From Acholoe squamosa (taxonomy: Eukaryota; Annelida; Polychaeta; Phyllodocida; Polynoidae), in the NCBI GenBank assembly GCA_949317995.1, contig OX439039.1:17165282-17229281 (forward strand): 64,000 nucleotides of DNA. The letters run 5' to 3'. Below are positions 49,448-61,905 of this stretch, piece by piece. A program made the translations under genes and the position numbers. The first letter of the stretch is position 1. Each line of letters begins with the position of its first letter. The notes beneath the pieces were generated by a model. That model made no database searches. It worked only from the letters and a program-made list of their open reading frames with translations, and was not told the origin of the DNA.

Positions 49448-52400
49448 TGACTCCCACGACATCCCTTGTCCTGTCAATACAATTGCCTTACTTTATTCAG
49501 GATTCATGCTCTCTCTCCTGAGAGGACCTCAGTTTCCCCTGATTCTATCACCTGCCAACTGCTTCTCTCTTCCCCTATCTTCCTCTCTCCTCCACAGTCC
49601 ATGGATCCTCATTGTCTACCTGACATACTTCCACCTAATATCTGCTCACCCATCTCTCAGTCCTTCTCGTTCTACCTACTTACATGCATCAAACACCCAA
49701 TATCCAGTTCCTCTTTCGGCTATTATCCAGAGCCTGCAGAATTCTCCCACATTTCGAGTGGCTATGGTTGATTCAATATTTGTGCGATCTCTAACATTTC
49801 TAAATAATTCCACCTGAGGACCTGTAAGTTAGTGCCGTCAATAATCAGAGCAAATGCATCATTTTATCACCTTCAGCTCAGGAAATTCACATTACTCAGA
49901 GGTGATGAATATGGGCATCATTTACAGGAAGAGGGCCGTTTACTTTGACAAGTGTTCTGAAAACTAGTAGGCGTCGACCCCGACACAACTTAAACTTTTG
50001 AGCGCCAAAATTCATCTTAAGTAAGCACAGTAGTAAGTGTGATAGATTCTCACGTTTCGGGAAACTAAAGTGAAAGTTTCGAGGATAATGCATATGAATT
50101 TCAGATTTCGCTTTTTGTGAACAAATGTCAACATTGAAGTTTGTTCAAAGTGCATTGTAATTAAGCACTTTCCAAATCTTGTAGGGTTGTAGAAGGTATC
50201 TAGCAAGGTGGAAATTTGTGATTTTAATAGATTTACATTTTGGCATTCTACCTCGTTAGTGATTTGTTCAAATGGACGGGCACCAGAACCTGTAATCAGT
50301 GAACGACACATATAGGGCTGGCAAGGGCGATCAAGTTTGGTTTAGGACAGGGGCAAAATTTGGGCATGGTGAGGGGGTGTGGTGTAGGGGCAGGGGCAGG
50401 GGTGGGATCATTCCATCAGCCCTGCTGTCAGCCCTCTCTCTACCCATGAGGTCGTACCCTGCCTAGTTGGTGGTCCCGGAGATCCTGCCCCTGCCTCCCG
50501 GTGATCCCTCACCAACTATACGGGCCGCCCACCTCCTCCTCCCGTCAGCCATTGTCCCCTCCCTGCCCCCACCCCCGGGAACAGAGCCGGCTGTCTCCGG
50601 TGTTTGATGGATGCCGTATGGTGGGGATCCCGGAGGTCGTAACAAGGTCATGACAAGGTCGTAACGAGGGCATGATGGACGACGTGATGTGGAGGGGGAG
50701 GTTAGGAACAGGAGCAGACTAACAGGAGAAGAAAACGGATGGGGAGAGACGGGTCAGGGGAGAAGGGAATGGGAGTGGAAGGGAGGGAGGGGAGCAAGGG
50801 GAGGGAAGGGACGGGAATGGGACGGGAGATAAGGGGACAGGGAATGTAAGTGAGAGAATATGCCAGGTGAAAGGATATGGGGAAAGGAGAGTAGAGGTGG
50901 GGGGGTGAGGGGGAGCGAGAAAGGGTGAGATCTATGGAAATAACAGGAACAGGAAGGAGAGGAAGGGGTCATGGAGTGAGGTATAGGAGAAAGACCTAGC
51001 AGTCTTTTAGAAACGTTTCGTCTTTCTAGTAAATAACCGAATCCACAATTTTCACCAGACTGTCCATATCTCTTTATATAATTATAGGCTCCAAATGTCT
51101 TCAGTAGGGATGGTAATAGGGGGGAAGAGGCCAATTCCATGTCTTAGAGCCCAGGTTCCAGAGGTCATGTAGAAGTTATTTGGAGGCAAAATAATCCATT
51201 ATTGCCTTCATTGGGGTAAGCCTCCAGACTGCAAAAGAGGAGAGGGACCACATCCCATGGGTACCCCCTCCCTGCCCCCTCCCCCTACACATACACACAC
51301 TCTCCACTTGGCTAGATCTGGATTGTCCCGTGTGTGCCGACACTTACGCCCTCTGCTGACTGGGTACCGTACTGCACCCCCCCCCCCGACTCTAACAACG
51401 ACCTTCACCTTGATGGTCCTTCTCAGCGTCCCGTTACCATGGCGACAGGCCAGGGCGACATGGCAGGGCGACATGACCCTCCATGTGGGTGGGAGGGGGT
51501 AAGGGATGGGGGAGGGACAGTGGTTGGCCACCCAGTGTTAAAGTGTCGATGTGCAGTGAGGCATGAAATGAAGACATGGCGTGAAACCGTTATGTGCCCT
51601 ATGGGTTGTCACGACAGTGTGAGGGGTGTGGGGCTGTCGGGCCTTGTTCAATATTAGACTCTTGGGTTAAATTGAAATAGGTCCTGTTATTGACAATGTC
51701 CATGTAGTTGGGTAGTTGATGCTATGGAGGAGATGGTATACATAACTTTTAAGCTATTTCTGAAGGACACAGCGATAGGAACGACGGAGGTTGAGTCTTT
51801 AAAATAGGCCCCAAACTAGCCATTGCGTTTGTGAGTAGTATATAAATGGGGGTACAGAGATGGCGCCAGGAGGGTATTTGGTATGTGTGTGGGTGTGAGG
51901 GAGAGAGAAAGACAGCGAGAGAGGGGGCAGGGAGGGAGGGAGAGGGAGACAGGAAGACAGAGGGAGACACAGAGAAAGAGAGTTTCACACAGACCGTACA
52001 AACAGTCAGAGCCAGACATAGATAAGGACAGACAGGGAGAGGGAGATAGAACAGCCCAAAAGAGAAGGTGACATGGATGAATAGACACACATAAGGCAAA
52101 CGAGGAGAGATTAAGTGAGATCTTGAAGATAATTAAACCCCACGCAAGGATAAAATAAACAAAGATAATACAAGAGGGTAAAGGGGACAAAAAAGACAAA
52201 AGAAAATGTGACAGACATGCAAAAAGATCAAAATCGTCACCCATTATCCATTGGTTATTCTAGTCTTCTGATACAATATATTGAAAGGCTTCTTACAACC
52301 ACGAACCAAAAGGTACACAAAATGAAGAAACTCCAAACCATGGAGGCTGAACCTATAATTGAACAGGAGGCATGCACCATGTTTACTATCACAACATGAA

Positions 52401-53130
52401 GGTTGTTTAATGAAGTGGCGTGCAGGCGGCAGGGTGTGTGGGTGTGTTTGGAGATTTCAGGGTTGAAGGCCCAGATGGGGGCAGTGAGGGGGAAGGTATG
52501 TGATGTGATTAGGGGGTTGTGGGATTAATTGGGGGCAGTTAATACAGGGTGAAATCACCACCAGATAATATCTACCACATGATGAGCACGGGGATGGAAT
52601 GGTGGCCCGATGGTAGGTGCAGGATCCAAATAGATGGAGATAGCGGGGAGAAAAAAAAAAGAGGGGAGTGAGTAGGGGTTGAAGGTTGCAGGATGGGAGT
52701 GAGGGGAGGGGGTTAAGGAGATTTGGAGTAATGCCATCTGCTTACAACATTTCTGCAGTGTATACTTCATTTCTTTTTAGGCCTACTTTTGCATTATTGA
52801 TTATCGTATTGAGGTTTAGATTCTGCAGTTTTGAAGTGATGAGTGCTCGATTACAAAATTACTATAGGCCTAGTTAGGAACAGCAGGATTGACACAACGT
52901 CAATAATTTTTAGAGAGAAGAGTATTTAACATCTGCCTATCATAGATACACTGAGTAAAAGTATCTAAACTCATGATTGGATAAAGGAAAGGCATGCAAT
53001 TATGAGGAGGCAAAGTAACTTATTTCTAAACACGTCTTGGGAAAAGGGCTGACCCAGATCATGTCTCATTGAGGGAAAGGATTGGTCAAAGCCCACCTAA
53101 GAAGTTTCATTCCTCTGCCTACACTTTCAA
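49448..53130. other. Intergenic DNA rich in purine tracts
   Basis: No gene is recognised. It holds a G/A-rich stretch at 50640-50980, a run of C at about 51378-51388, and a GAGA/GACAGA microsatellite at 51898-52050. Overlapping open frames on both strands, such as 51.2-51.6 kb, are composition artefacts. Confidence 0.6.
51898..52050. repeat. GAGA/GACAG purine microsatellite
   Basis: Degenerate GAGAGA and GACAGAGGGAGAC units, similar in type to the repeat at 4912-5200. Confidence 0.8.
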
Positions 53131-53133
53131 AGG

Positions 53134-53260
53134 CCATGAGCGGGGCCGTGAGCGGGGCCGTGAGCGGGGCTGTGAGCGGGGCCGTGAGCGGGGCCGTGAG
53201 CGGGGCCGTGAGCGGGGCCGTGAGCCGGGCCATGAGCCGGGCCGTGAGCCGGGCCGTGAG
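53134..53260. repeat. 12-bp minisatellite (GAGCGGGGCCGT)n
   Basis: About 10.6 units. The first seven read GAGCGGGGCCGT with one C/T variant; the last three carry GAGCCGGGCC, a graded change along the array. As 12 is divisible by three, the array is open in several frames (GREREREG-like, GAVS and AHGP repeats). Flanks show no gene, so coding is unlikely. Confidence 0.9.
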
Positions 53261-56148
53261 CTTTATTATGGGTGTATGTGGAGGGTGGAGCAGAGGCTGC
53301 AGGTCCTAGACTAGTATGTTTCATTACATTCAGGATTTTTGAGCATAGGGAGCAGGTGGGTACATCGAGAATTACATCTGGGCGACACTCCATCAGAGGA
53401 ATAGTTCTACCCTGGAAATCTAGCCTAATGGCTTTAGATAGTCTAAGGGTTGAGAGGCTGATTGGAGGTCATGGTGCCAATAACGCGCACAATAACAAAC
53501 GATAAGCCATCATTAAAGCCTGTCCTACAATAGGGCGGAACAATCGGGGGGGGGGGGCGGGCAGGGGGCAGGGTCTGCAACAAGAGGCAGATAAAGGTCT
53601 GGCAGCAGTAAATAACGAGCGGTAACTCAGACAAGGGTTGGTTGTGGTTTATGAGGAGAGTGAGTGACTCCCAGACGGACGCTAATAACAGCTGAACAAG
53701 GCTTTGCCCGACTCACATCATAAATTTAGTTTGGTTTGTAACTCAGGCTGAACCACTGAACTACACAGTTTCTGCAAATAAAGGTAAACGTATCAGTACG
53801 AGCTCAAACTTCTCAAATCGGTGGCAAATCCAGGATTTGGGAAATGTGGGAGAGTGCTCCAGCCTTGGCTATAAGGTGAGATACCGTACTACCTCATATG
53901 AAATTCCAACAATGCGACATTACAAAGGGGGGGGGGGTCATGCCACTGTTTTACCCTTTTGTCAGTTCACCAAGATCTATGCAGTATGAAACAACATCGA
54001 AAACCTTTTCTTTGCCAAAGTTTCATAATCCTCCATACAAAAGCATTTCTTAATTTGTATCCACATATCATATACCGTTGTAAAGAACACTCTAGGGCTT
54101 AATATGAGCGAATATCCAGGTTGGTTGAAAAAGCTATTCAAGATTTAGGTGATGGTTTACATTAAAGAATTATTCAGAAATTTAAGAAACATTTGTACTC
54201 ACTGTTAGGTAGATTTATTCATTTTACCCTTAATTGATGTTTAATATAATGTACAAAGTAGCATTCATATTCATAACACTTAATGTCTAACTTTGCATGT
54301 TTGCAGGGGAATTAAAATCTATTTATAATTAGTTACTCAAAAATTGCTTTATAGAAAAACGATAGGAATTCTGACCCATTGAAATATTATGTCAAAAAGT
54401 AAAAAATACACCCAAAATGCCATAATTCCTATTTTGAGGCACATAATTTATGTATTTTTAGCTAATGTTTGCATAAATTATGCCACAATGACCATTAAAG
54501 AGAAATTTAAAAACAACTCTAAAGTTGTTCCATCAGTAAGGTAAGATGCTTCTGCACACATTACGGGCAGTTCTGACTATATTTTAAATAAATCATGTAT
54601 TCCAGAGCAATAAAGCTCAATGTTGTATCATACGACATAGATCCCTTTTTTTTTAGTTTATATTTTGTTTTCTGAATGCACATGATATCTCGGGGTACAG
54701 AATGAGTCCATTACAAATTAGCCCCAAACCATGGGACGTGTACCTCGTGTCAGCCCTCGGCCATGTAGGAGATTAGAGCACCATTTGTGTTGGTGTCATG
54801 CTAATTACTGGCTGGGGTAAAGAAGGAAATGGGAGAGGGAGAAAAGGAAAGAAAATGACATTGTCCTAGACATTGTCCCACCCAGCAGCTGTTTGACTGT
54901 GATAGGGCACTGCCCTAAGGTCCAGGCTTACCCACACCTCGCCCTTTCTCTTCTCTCTCTCGCTCTCTCTATTCATGCCTTCAACCCCCTTTTTCATTTA
55001 TAGGTCACAATTTAACGATGCCTCTAGCTTCACAAATGGCATGACTATGTGTAAGCCATCGAGTTACTCGGTGATGTCACATTCAAGCATCATGGCGGCA
55101 AATTTATACACCCACACTTACAGAAAACAGTGCACTGAATAATTATGTCAAGCTTTACAAGCTCAAATCTTCCCTCACTAAAGTGGTTGACTATGGGTGA
55201 GACATGTAATCAATTGAAGCTGTCTTAACATTGAAGGATCACCAATTTCGATTCATTTGGTTATACAGGGTGTCTCACAAGTTCCAATTATTGTAATGAA
55301 ATTGAATGGAAACCCCCATTCTGTAACCCTAGACAAAGTTAAACGTCTTCGGTTTGAGATCAGTTCAGATTTTCATACACATAATCATACAGCAATGGCC
55401 TTATTTCGTTAGAAGATACAGACAAAAGAATACGTTTCATGAACTGCTTTTGCTTAATACAGATTTCAAAAAGATTTTGAAATCTGTTAGAAATTCTGCC
55501 ACTTTGCCCAAATGAAGTCATCAAGCCTTAGATGATTCATGTTTAAGAGTGCCATCCCAACACAATCAGCCCCCCTCCCCACCACTATTGTTGTAGCCCC
55601 CCCCCCCAGTGAGCACACACAAAACTCTGCCTCCCGGTAACATTGCATCTCCCCTATTATCGTTCATCCTCCCTATTATCGCTCATTCAGTATTAACCGG
55701 ACGGACGCAGCCAGCTCTAAGTGCCTCCCTTAGCAGCGTCCCTTTCCATTATTCTATTTACCCATCATTCATTTCGGTCCCCGCCATGAGTTAAATGATT
55801 CCTTTCCGGTGTGGTACATGCTGGTTAACTTGAGACACAGTGTCGAAATGCATTGTGGGAGATTATTGGAAACAGCGGGTTAGGGTCTAATGTGAAGATG
55901 GGGGTGGGTAATGAAGATTGTCACCACAGACATGCTATTGTGGGCCCATGCTATTCCATAAATATATACACGTTGCTACTGCAGCAGAGATGTTGGCGAG
56001 CTGAATGCTGAAAATGGGGGGCGGGCGGACTTGTGGTGGGGTTGAGCAGAAGACCGAAGAGCAAAGCAACAGCAGACACAAAATAAAGGTGAGACTATAG
56101 AGACAGAAAGAGTAAAGGACACACGGAGACAGACAGTCAGAAAGAGAG

Positions 56149-56152
<4 letters not shown>

Positions 56153-56186
<34 letters not shown>
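56153..56186. repeat. (GA)n microsatellite
   Basis: Around seventeen uninterrupted GA units within a purine-rich 150-bp block. Confidence 0.9.
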
Positions 56187-56188
<2 letters not shown>

Positions 56189-56416
56189 GCAGACACACAG
56201 AGACTGAGACAGGGAGAAGTGTGGTTAAATAAAGGTATAAGGTATGGAAAGTAGCAGAAAGAATAAGATGGACGATGTAATTACCAGGCAGATTAGGACA
56301 GAGATGCAGGTGTGAGTTTCTAATATATTGTAGTAGGCTTATGATCCATAGGGCCTCTTCGGCCAACTTAAACCACAAAAAGGCCTGATCTAGTTTAATG
56401 GAACATTTGCTTTACA

Positions 56417-56500
56417 CCGATAGTCCACTGGGCCTATTCGGCCGTTTTTTGTATAATTTCTATGGCCAAAGTCGGCCGATTGGGCCCAGTGGGCTATTGG
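56417..56500. repeat. 84-nt hairpin (28-nt arms, 28-nt loop)
   Basis: CCGATAGTCCACTGGGCC... at 56417-56444 pairs with the complement at 56473-56500 with about four mismatches, and weaker pairing continues outward. GGGCCTCTTCGGCCAA just upstream (about 56350) is a related partial copy. It may be a fold-back element or a small-RNA precursor; only the structure is seen. Confidence 0.6.
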
Positions 56501-58331
56501 TATTACGGAAGAGATAATTGATTGTAGTCTTACAAGAATTCATATTGCAACAGATAGCTCCTCATCACAACTACTCCTACTTACATTTTCTAGGCTAGAA
56601 ACAGAGCCGTGCTAGTTGTTCTCTGCAAAAAAAAAAAGTGAAAAAAGCTGTACCTTGACTAAAGCTATACTCATCACGGATCTATGGTTTAATCATAAGA
56701 GCCAATGAGCAGACGGGAGACAAAAGCCATCCGCGAGTTCCTTGTTTAATTAAACCCGCCATGATGAATCTACCTCATCTGATACCCACTTTTTTATTAT
56801 TTCTATTTTTGTCAGCACCAATTAACTGATTTATCACTCTGATTTCAGTCTCTCAGACACCCCGCCCCACAGCCCAACCTATTCTTTTAGCGCCCATCAA
56901 GCGATCTCCTGTTTCTCTGCATTGTCTCTCTGTATCTGCCTCTTAATGCCCCATCCTGATAGCCTTTTATTTTGTACCCCCAGTCTCTTTCTCATTTGCT
57001 CTCTCCCGCAGTCACTGACTGACTGATTTATTTACTCCCTCACTCACTCACTCATCTCATTCTTATTCACTCTCTTACTCGCTTCTACCTCCCTCCATTG
57101 CCTCTCTGTCTGTTACCCTGTTGCCTACCTTTCTGCCTCTAGGCCCAGCTGCAACCCCCCTCCCCCTTTTCGCCATTCCCCATCCATCCTTCAGTGACAG
57201 ACACTTCACGTTATTGATACCAAGAGAGTAAAGGACAAGAGGGAGAGGAATAAAAACCCGAAATAAAAGCTCGGCACCCGCATGACAAACTATGACTTAT
57301 TGTTATATTCAGGTCTCTGCTCGCTGTCATCCTCAGGCTTAACTGTGGAGAATCTATGGGTGTGGTTTTTGTAGGGTTTCTCTCTTTATTCTTCACGTCT
57401 GAGTTTTCAGTAGTTAACACGGCCAGTGCTTCATCGTTGGTTTCACACATGGAGAAATCACATTGATTTATTGCTACTAGATCTCTCATGCAGATCCCTA
57501 TTAAGGCTTTTCTATTATAAGGGGGCTATTTATTCTGTTTCAACAGGAGGGATGACGGAGGGCAGTATTTTTGTTTTAAGACGCATTGGAAATATGAAAA
57601 CGAAGTTTTAAATGAATGGAGTTCCCAAGATGCTATGCTGAGTGGAGGGATAAAAAGATGGTTTCAGACCTTTTCCTTCCTTTTTTCGCACTGACATTTT
57701 CGGCTTGACCTTTCTCGGGGGTGAGTCAAAAGTGAGGAGGATGTGCCACCCTGTTTGGCCCCTGGGTTGCAATCCCCTTTTTACTATTACACCTATTATA
57801 CCCTCAATGTCACGACCTTGCTTTCCAATGGGGCAGCTATGTGTTTTTCTCATTCTACATTTTCCTTTATGGGGCGGCCTTAGATTAGAGCCCATTAGCT
57901 CCATTAGTAGCAGAATAGGTTTCATCTTTCTCTGCGGGTAGAAACCTGAGCCTATGGAGGAACATGACCCCCTGCCCCTGCCCAGACACTGCCCCCATTC
58001 AATGGTAGCCATGGGCATTGGGGCCTTTTTGTTGTTTTCCTAATGTTTCCCTATATTTTATCGATGAAGGCTATATTTAGAGAGACACTGTGGTCGTGAA
58101 CCGATTTGTGGCTATACATGCTGTGTTTTCAGCCATCCTGATGGAACCTGAACTTTATGGAAACTTGTTGTAAAATATCAAATGCTCAGATATCAAAATA
58201 AAGAGGGATTGGACCTACTCTACACATTCTTGAGTCAAGCCTGCCTCCATTTTCATTTTGCTTGAACTCCTTTCCAACAATTTTCATTTGTAGGTCCACT
58301 CTGTACGTGTTTGGGCCTGTTTTAATGTGTG

Positions 58332-58695
58332 TGTAATGGTTCGTATCGACTTATATGTTGGGTGGCTCTTTGGCTCGCTTACCACTAGATGTACCAACAC
58401 AACACGAATAGTTCGGGTTGGGCAAAGCCCCAGAAACCCCTACCTCTCGGGTAGGACTTTATTAGATCTCTTTGATAACAAAGTACTAGCGTCTGGACTG
58501 GACCATGTCCAGTCCCCTTCTGCCGCTCGTCCGGCTCCTTAGTAGGAGCTGGACGCGAGGCATGGTGCTGCCCCCTCTTGTACCAACGAGGTATCGCAAA
58601 GCGACACCTAGCTAGCATAGAAGGAACAAGCACCACACGAACACGTCTCTCGGATGAACGGCACTAATATATATACAATGATGCCGGCCCCTACA
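58332..58695 (-). mobile_element. 3' LTR of the Ty3-like element
   Basis: On the minus strand it starts TGTAGGGGCCGG at 58695, directly after a polypurine tract. An end in CA is possible at 58390 (GTTGGTACA, 306 bp) or 58332 (ACCATTACA, 364 bp). Both give TGTA...TACA ends. It contains TATATATA (58668-58676) and AATAAA (58458-58463, minus strand). The partner LTR lies outside the window, so the exact end and target duplication cannot be checked. Confidence 0.6.
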
Positions 58696-58706
58696 CCACC
58701 CCCACT
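58696..58706 (-). other. Polypurine tract
   Basis: AGTGGGGGTGG on the minus strand lies immediately before the LTR start TGTAGG. This is where plus-strand DNA synthesis would be primed. Confidence 0.65.
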
Positions 58707-59454
58707 AGACTTTACCTAGGGTTGGGTGTAATTAATAAGTAACTATTGTTGACTTTATACAGTGGTGTTATAAATAAATAGGTAAGTCTATATATACACA
58801 GTTCGTATTAAATATAGAACATTTAAGGGGCATTATAAGTTATATGTACATAATAAGGCATCATCGTATATAACCCGAAGTGTTTATAAATAATAACAAA
58901 AATAGGAAGTGGCCCCTTATGGACCATCGACCTATGGTGGTAATGTTACAAGTGTGTTATTATTAAACATGAGACGCGACGAAGAATATTGGATGTGTAG
59001 TAAGGTGATATTAATAAATTTTTACAATGTTTTTACCGACCCGAGGTGGGGTAAATAACCCGAGAAAAAATTTTGAGTACTTTTACTTACAAGAATATAA
59101 TATACGATATAAAAATAGATTTATACAAAATATGAAATATAGGTGTCCTACCAGGGTAGTAGGATCACCCTTACAATATACCGGACTTCCGGCGAACCTG
59201 GAACGACTGGTTTCTGCAGCTCCACCCGGCGACATGTGTGTGGTGGCAAACCACGTTGCTGTTATGATGTGCCCTGATGAAGATGGGAAGATGGAGACCC
59301 GGTTAGATGTGGTAGTCCTTTGGGTATTCGGGTGAGCGTCCATCCTCGCTGCAGGTTTCGTTCCAGGTATCAGGAGTCCAGCGTAAGGAACAGTGCCTCT
59401 GGCATACTAAATGCATTTACCCTCGGGTACAAGAAGACACCAACAGATGGACAC
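58707..59454 (-). other. AT-rich 3' untranslated region of the retroelement
   Basis: About 750 bp between the stop of the long reading frame and the polypurine tract. It is rich in A and T with no coding potential on the minus strand. A 102-codon open frame on the plus strand (59027-59335) has no recognisable features. Confidence 0.6.
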
Positions 59455-61905
59455 TCAAAGATCTTCCGGATCTGTGTCCATCTTCTCAGCCGGCTCCACT
59501 GAGGCAGATGGAGCCGAGCTGCTACAGCTGCTCGTAGAGAGCGCCGCTGAAGCCTCGCTGGGAGTCTCGCTCCCCAAGCTCAAGGCCCTCATCACTGCGG
59601 ATGGACTGTCCATTGCCTCGGATGCTGGTGCAGCAACCGTGGCAGTTGGGACAGCCCGGGTGTTCCAAGTGGGGGGCGGGAGCAGGAGAGCTGCCGGAAT
59701 GGGCGGAGCAGCCGGGACCGGTGGAGTGGCCGGAACCGGTGGAGTAGCCGGGACCGTTGGGGCATTCGGTGGTACATCTGGTACGAAGATAAGAGACGAC
59801 GGTAAGCCGTCCCACTCCTCCAGATGTTTCCCGAATGCCAGGAAAAACTTGAGGTCAGCCTCCTTAAACCGATGAATGTATCTGGAGTTTTCAGCTTCGT
59901 GAAACTCTTTAAGCTTTTCGGCTTCCTTCTGCTTCCGCCGGCAGGACTCGAGGGCTTCCTCGACCTTCTTCCTTTCCAGCTCCCTTATTTTCTCTTCCTC
60001 CCGCCTCTGGATCTCGTAGACCAGATTGACGGTGGCTTCAGTCATCACACGCCAGTAGTCAACAGACTGCTGGCGGTGCAATGCCTGCCATTCTGCCATC
60101 AGGTCATTCTGGATCTGAACCGTTCGGACATCGCGGTGGTCGACGAACGTATTCGGATCCTGAAGACCTGACAGGGTGCCGGAGATCAGTTCCATTAGGG
60201 GTACCCGAGGTCCCGTCGGTGGAACTATCACTGGTGGTGGCGCGGGGGCCTCCACTGAGACAGGGGGGGTGCCTGTTGGAGGAGCAGACGGGCCCTCCAC
60301 CGTGATGCCTCCTCGGCCTCGGCCACCACCCGGGGAGCCTCGGGTGGACTCCAGCCCACCGCGGCCTCTACCACGGGTTTTGGCCCGGCCCAAGGAGGTA
60401 AGGACCTGCGACTCGGGTCCAGCCGGTCCCATTGAAGGGAACTTCGCCGCGTACTCGCTGTACGTAGGGCGCTTGCCGGAGGATCCCTCTCCAGCCCACC
60501 AAGTGGAATACCCGGATGGGGGAGCGAAGAGTTCGTCCCCATCATCCAGGCCGCCAGAGGCTTTGCCCGGGCGTTGTTCCGCGGGTGCAGGTGTGGAGGT
60601 GGCTGGAGTCGCCGGTGTGGTCGCCTGGCTACCCGACCTGCGGGCCTGGTTGCCAGGCATATCCAGAGCCGAGACTTGTTGTCCCGACTCGCGACGATCA
60701 GCTGGGTTGGCTGGTCTGGGCTGGTCCTTGCCACCCGAAGGGCTCACGGACCGGTCTGCTCGGGTCCTCTTGGAAGCAGTAGTCGTGACTGTGCCTCCGT
60801 TTGGACCTTTAGAGCGGGCTTTGGCCTTCTCTCGCTTGTCGTCTCCTCGCCACTTTTTCACCTTCAGGTGCACCTCACTGGGCATCCCGAATTTCGTGGA
60901 CGAGGAGTTCGTCTGGAAGTACGTCAGCAAGTTGCCGCTCTTCCACGAGCAGAATCCTGTCTCGAATGCCTGCTCTTTCACTTCTTTAATGCTCAGCGCG
61001 GACCAATTAGCAAGGAGCTCGCTGAAGCACTTGATGGCTCGTTTCCTGGTTTTCTCCAGGCCGATGCCATGGGCCTTCTGCAAGTGCAGAGCCATGTCTC
61101 GGCGCCGGTGAGTGCTGAACGAGCCATCACAATGTTTACTCGGGCGGTCCCCGAGCACACACATCATCACAGGCTTGTGATGCATATGGTATTCGACGAT
61201 GTGCCGAGCGAAGCGGGGCTTCGTCTCGAACACCTTCTCACCCGTGAGAGCCAGCTGGCAAGACTCGAACGGGCACCTTCGGCGGTTGCCGGTTGGTCCC
61301 CATTGAGTCATTGCCCACTGGACTTTCGTCCGGGCCTCGTAGCTATAGACTGAGCCTAATTTGGACTTGAGCTGGTCAATCCAAATCAGGTAGAACTTGC
61401 CTACTGGCGTATCCGAGGGGCCGGACTTCATCCACTCCTCGTCATCACTGTCACCGTCCTTATTGACGGCGCTCGGACACATGTAGTGGACTGTGTCGTA
61501 AGCACAGTCCGCGAAGCAGCGGGGAGTCCGTTCCTTGAACCCCTCGGCTGCATTCTTCCACATCCACTTCTGATTGTCGTCCTTGGGAACATCCGTGGTC
61601 ATTTCTTCCCACGTTGTCACGGACTCCAAATCAGATTTGGCAGACTCGGGCAGCTCTGGATCGCTTTCGCTTTCCTCACTGTCCGTGTATATGTTAGCTC
61701 CCCTACGGCTGGCTCGGCTGGAGGTGGTAGTACCAGTCGAAGCCTTGGTAGAGGACTTGGCCTTTGCACCCGACGTGCTGGCTGCAGAAGATGCAGTAAC
61801 CGAGGTGGCTACCGTGGTGGTTGTAGGAGTGGGAGCGGGCGTCTTCGGTTTGCCCTTACCCCTCGGCTTGGTGGGGGGCGTGGGCTCTGCCGGAGACGCT
61901 TTCGC
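59455..61905 (-). CDS. Retroelement 3' ORF, part 2: C2H2-like fingers, RG box, coiled coil
   Basis: Continues in the same frame directly after the TGA that ends the upstream part; 816 codons plus stop. After a Ser/Thr/Pro/Lys-rich start comes a Trp-rich region with paired fingers at about residues 211-279 (genomic 61275-61069): C-x4-C-x18-H-x4-H, then C-x9-C-x14-H-x4-H. Next come a basic Pro/Ser-rich linker, an RG-rich box with GRGRGG at about residues 510-533 (60375-60307), a charged coiled coil at about residues 597-682, and a Pro-rich repeat tail (PPVPATPPVPAAPPIP). RG boxes and coiled coils suit nucleic-acid binding and self-assembly, so a Gag-like structural role is possible. Its place downstream of integrase is where an env-like ORF would be, but no signal peptide or membrane segment is seen. 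Family not recognised. Confidence 0.75.
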   Translation of the reverse strand, partial: AKASPAEPTPPTKPRGKGKPKTPAPTPTTTTVATSVTASSAASTSGAKAKSSTKASTGTTTSSRASRRGANIYTDSEESESDPELPESAKSDLESVTTWEEMTTDVPKDDNQKWMWKNAAEGFKERTPRCFADCAYDTVHYMCPSAVNKDGDSDDEEWMKSGPSDTPVGKFYLIWIDQLKSKLGSVYSYEARTKVQWAMTQWGPTGNRRRCPFESCQLALTGEKVFETKPRFARHIVEYHMHHKPVMMCVLGDRPSKHCDGSFSTHRRRDMALHLQKAHGIGLEKTRKRAIKCFSELLANWSALSIKEVKEQAFETGFCSWKSGNLLTYFQTNSSSTKFGMPSEVHLKVKKWRGDDKREKAKARSKGPNGGTVTTTASKRTRADRSVSPSGGKDQPRPANPADRRESGQQVSALDMPGNQARRSGSQATTPATPATSTPAPAEQRPGKASGGLDDGDELFAPPSGYSTWWAGEGSSGKRPTYSEYAAKFPSMGPAGPESQVLTSLGRAKTRGRGRGGLESTRGSPGGGRGRGGITVEGPSAPPTGTPPVSVEAPAPPPVIVPPTGPRVPLMELISGTLSGLQDPNTFVDHRDVRTVQIQNDLMAEWQALHRQQSVDYWRVMTEATVNLVYEIQRREEEKIRELERKKVEEALESCRRKQKEAEKLKEFHEAENSRYIHRFKEADLKFFLAFGKHLEEWDGLPSSLIFVPDVPPNAPTVPATPPVPATPPVPAAPPIPAALLLPPPTWNTRAVPTATVAAPASEAMDSPSAVMRALSLGSETPSEASAALSTSSCSSSAPSASVEPAEKMDTDPEDL

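Larger units (their letters stand above)
53261..58331. other. Intergenic DNA, no gene recognised
   Basis: Contains AT-rich DNA at 54.0-54.7 kb with many TAATTA/TTGCATAA-like motifs, a GA repeat at 56153-56186, a hairpin at 56417-56500 and scattered G- and C-runs. The 147-codon minus frame at 55.9-56.4 kb is driven by the GA repeat. No splice series or domains were found. Confidence 0.55.

Noticed and set aside
53127..53393. Repetitive proteins (GAVS, RERG or AHGP repeats) across the 12-bp minisatellite
   Set aside because: A 12-bp unit without stops is open in several frames by necessity; no exon signals flank it.
54150..54560. Cluster of TAATTA- and TTGCATAA-like motifs as a possible enhancer
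   Set aside because: Such motifs are expected in DNA this rich in A and T; without conservation data there is no support.
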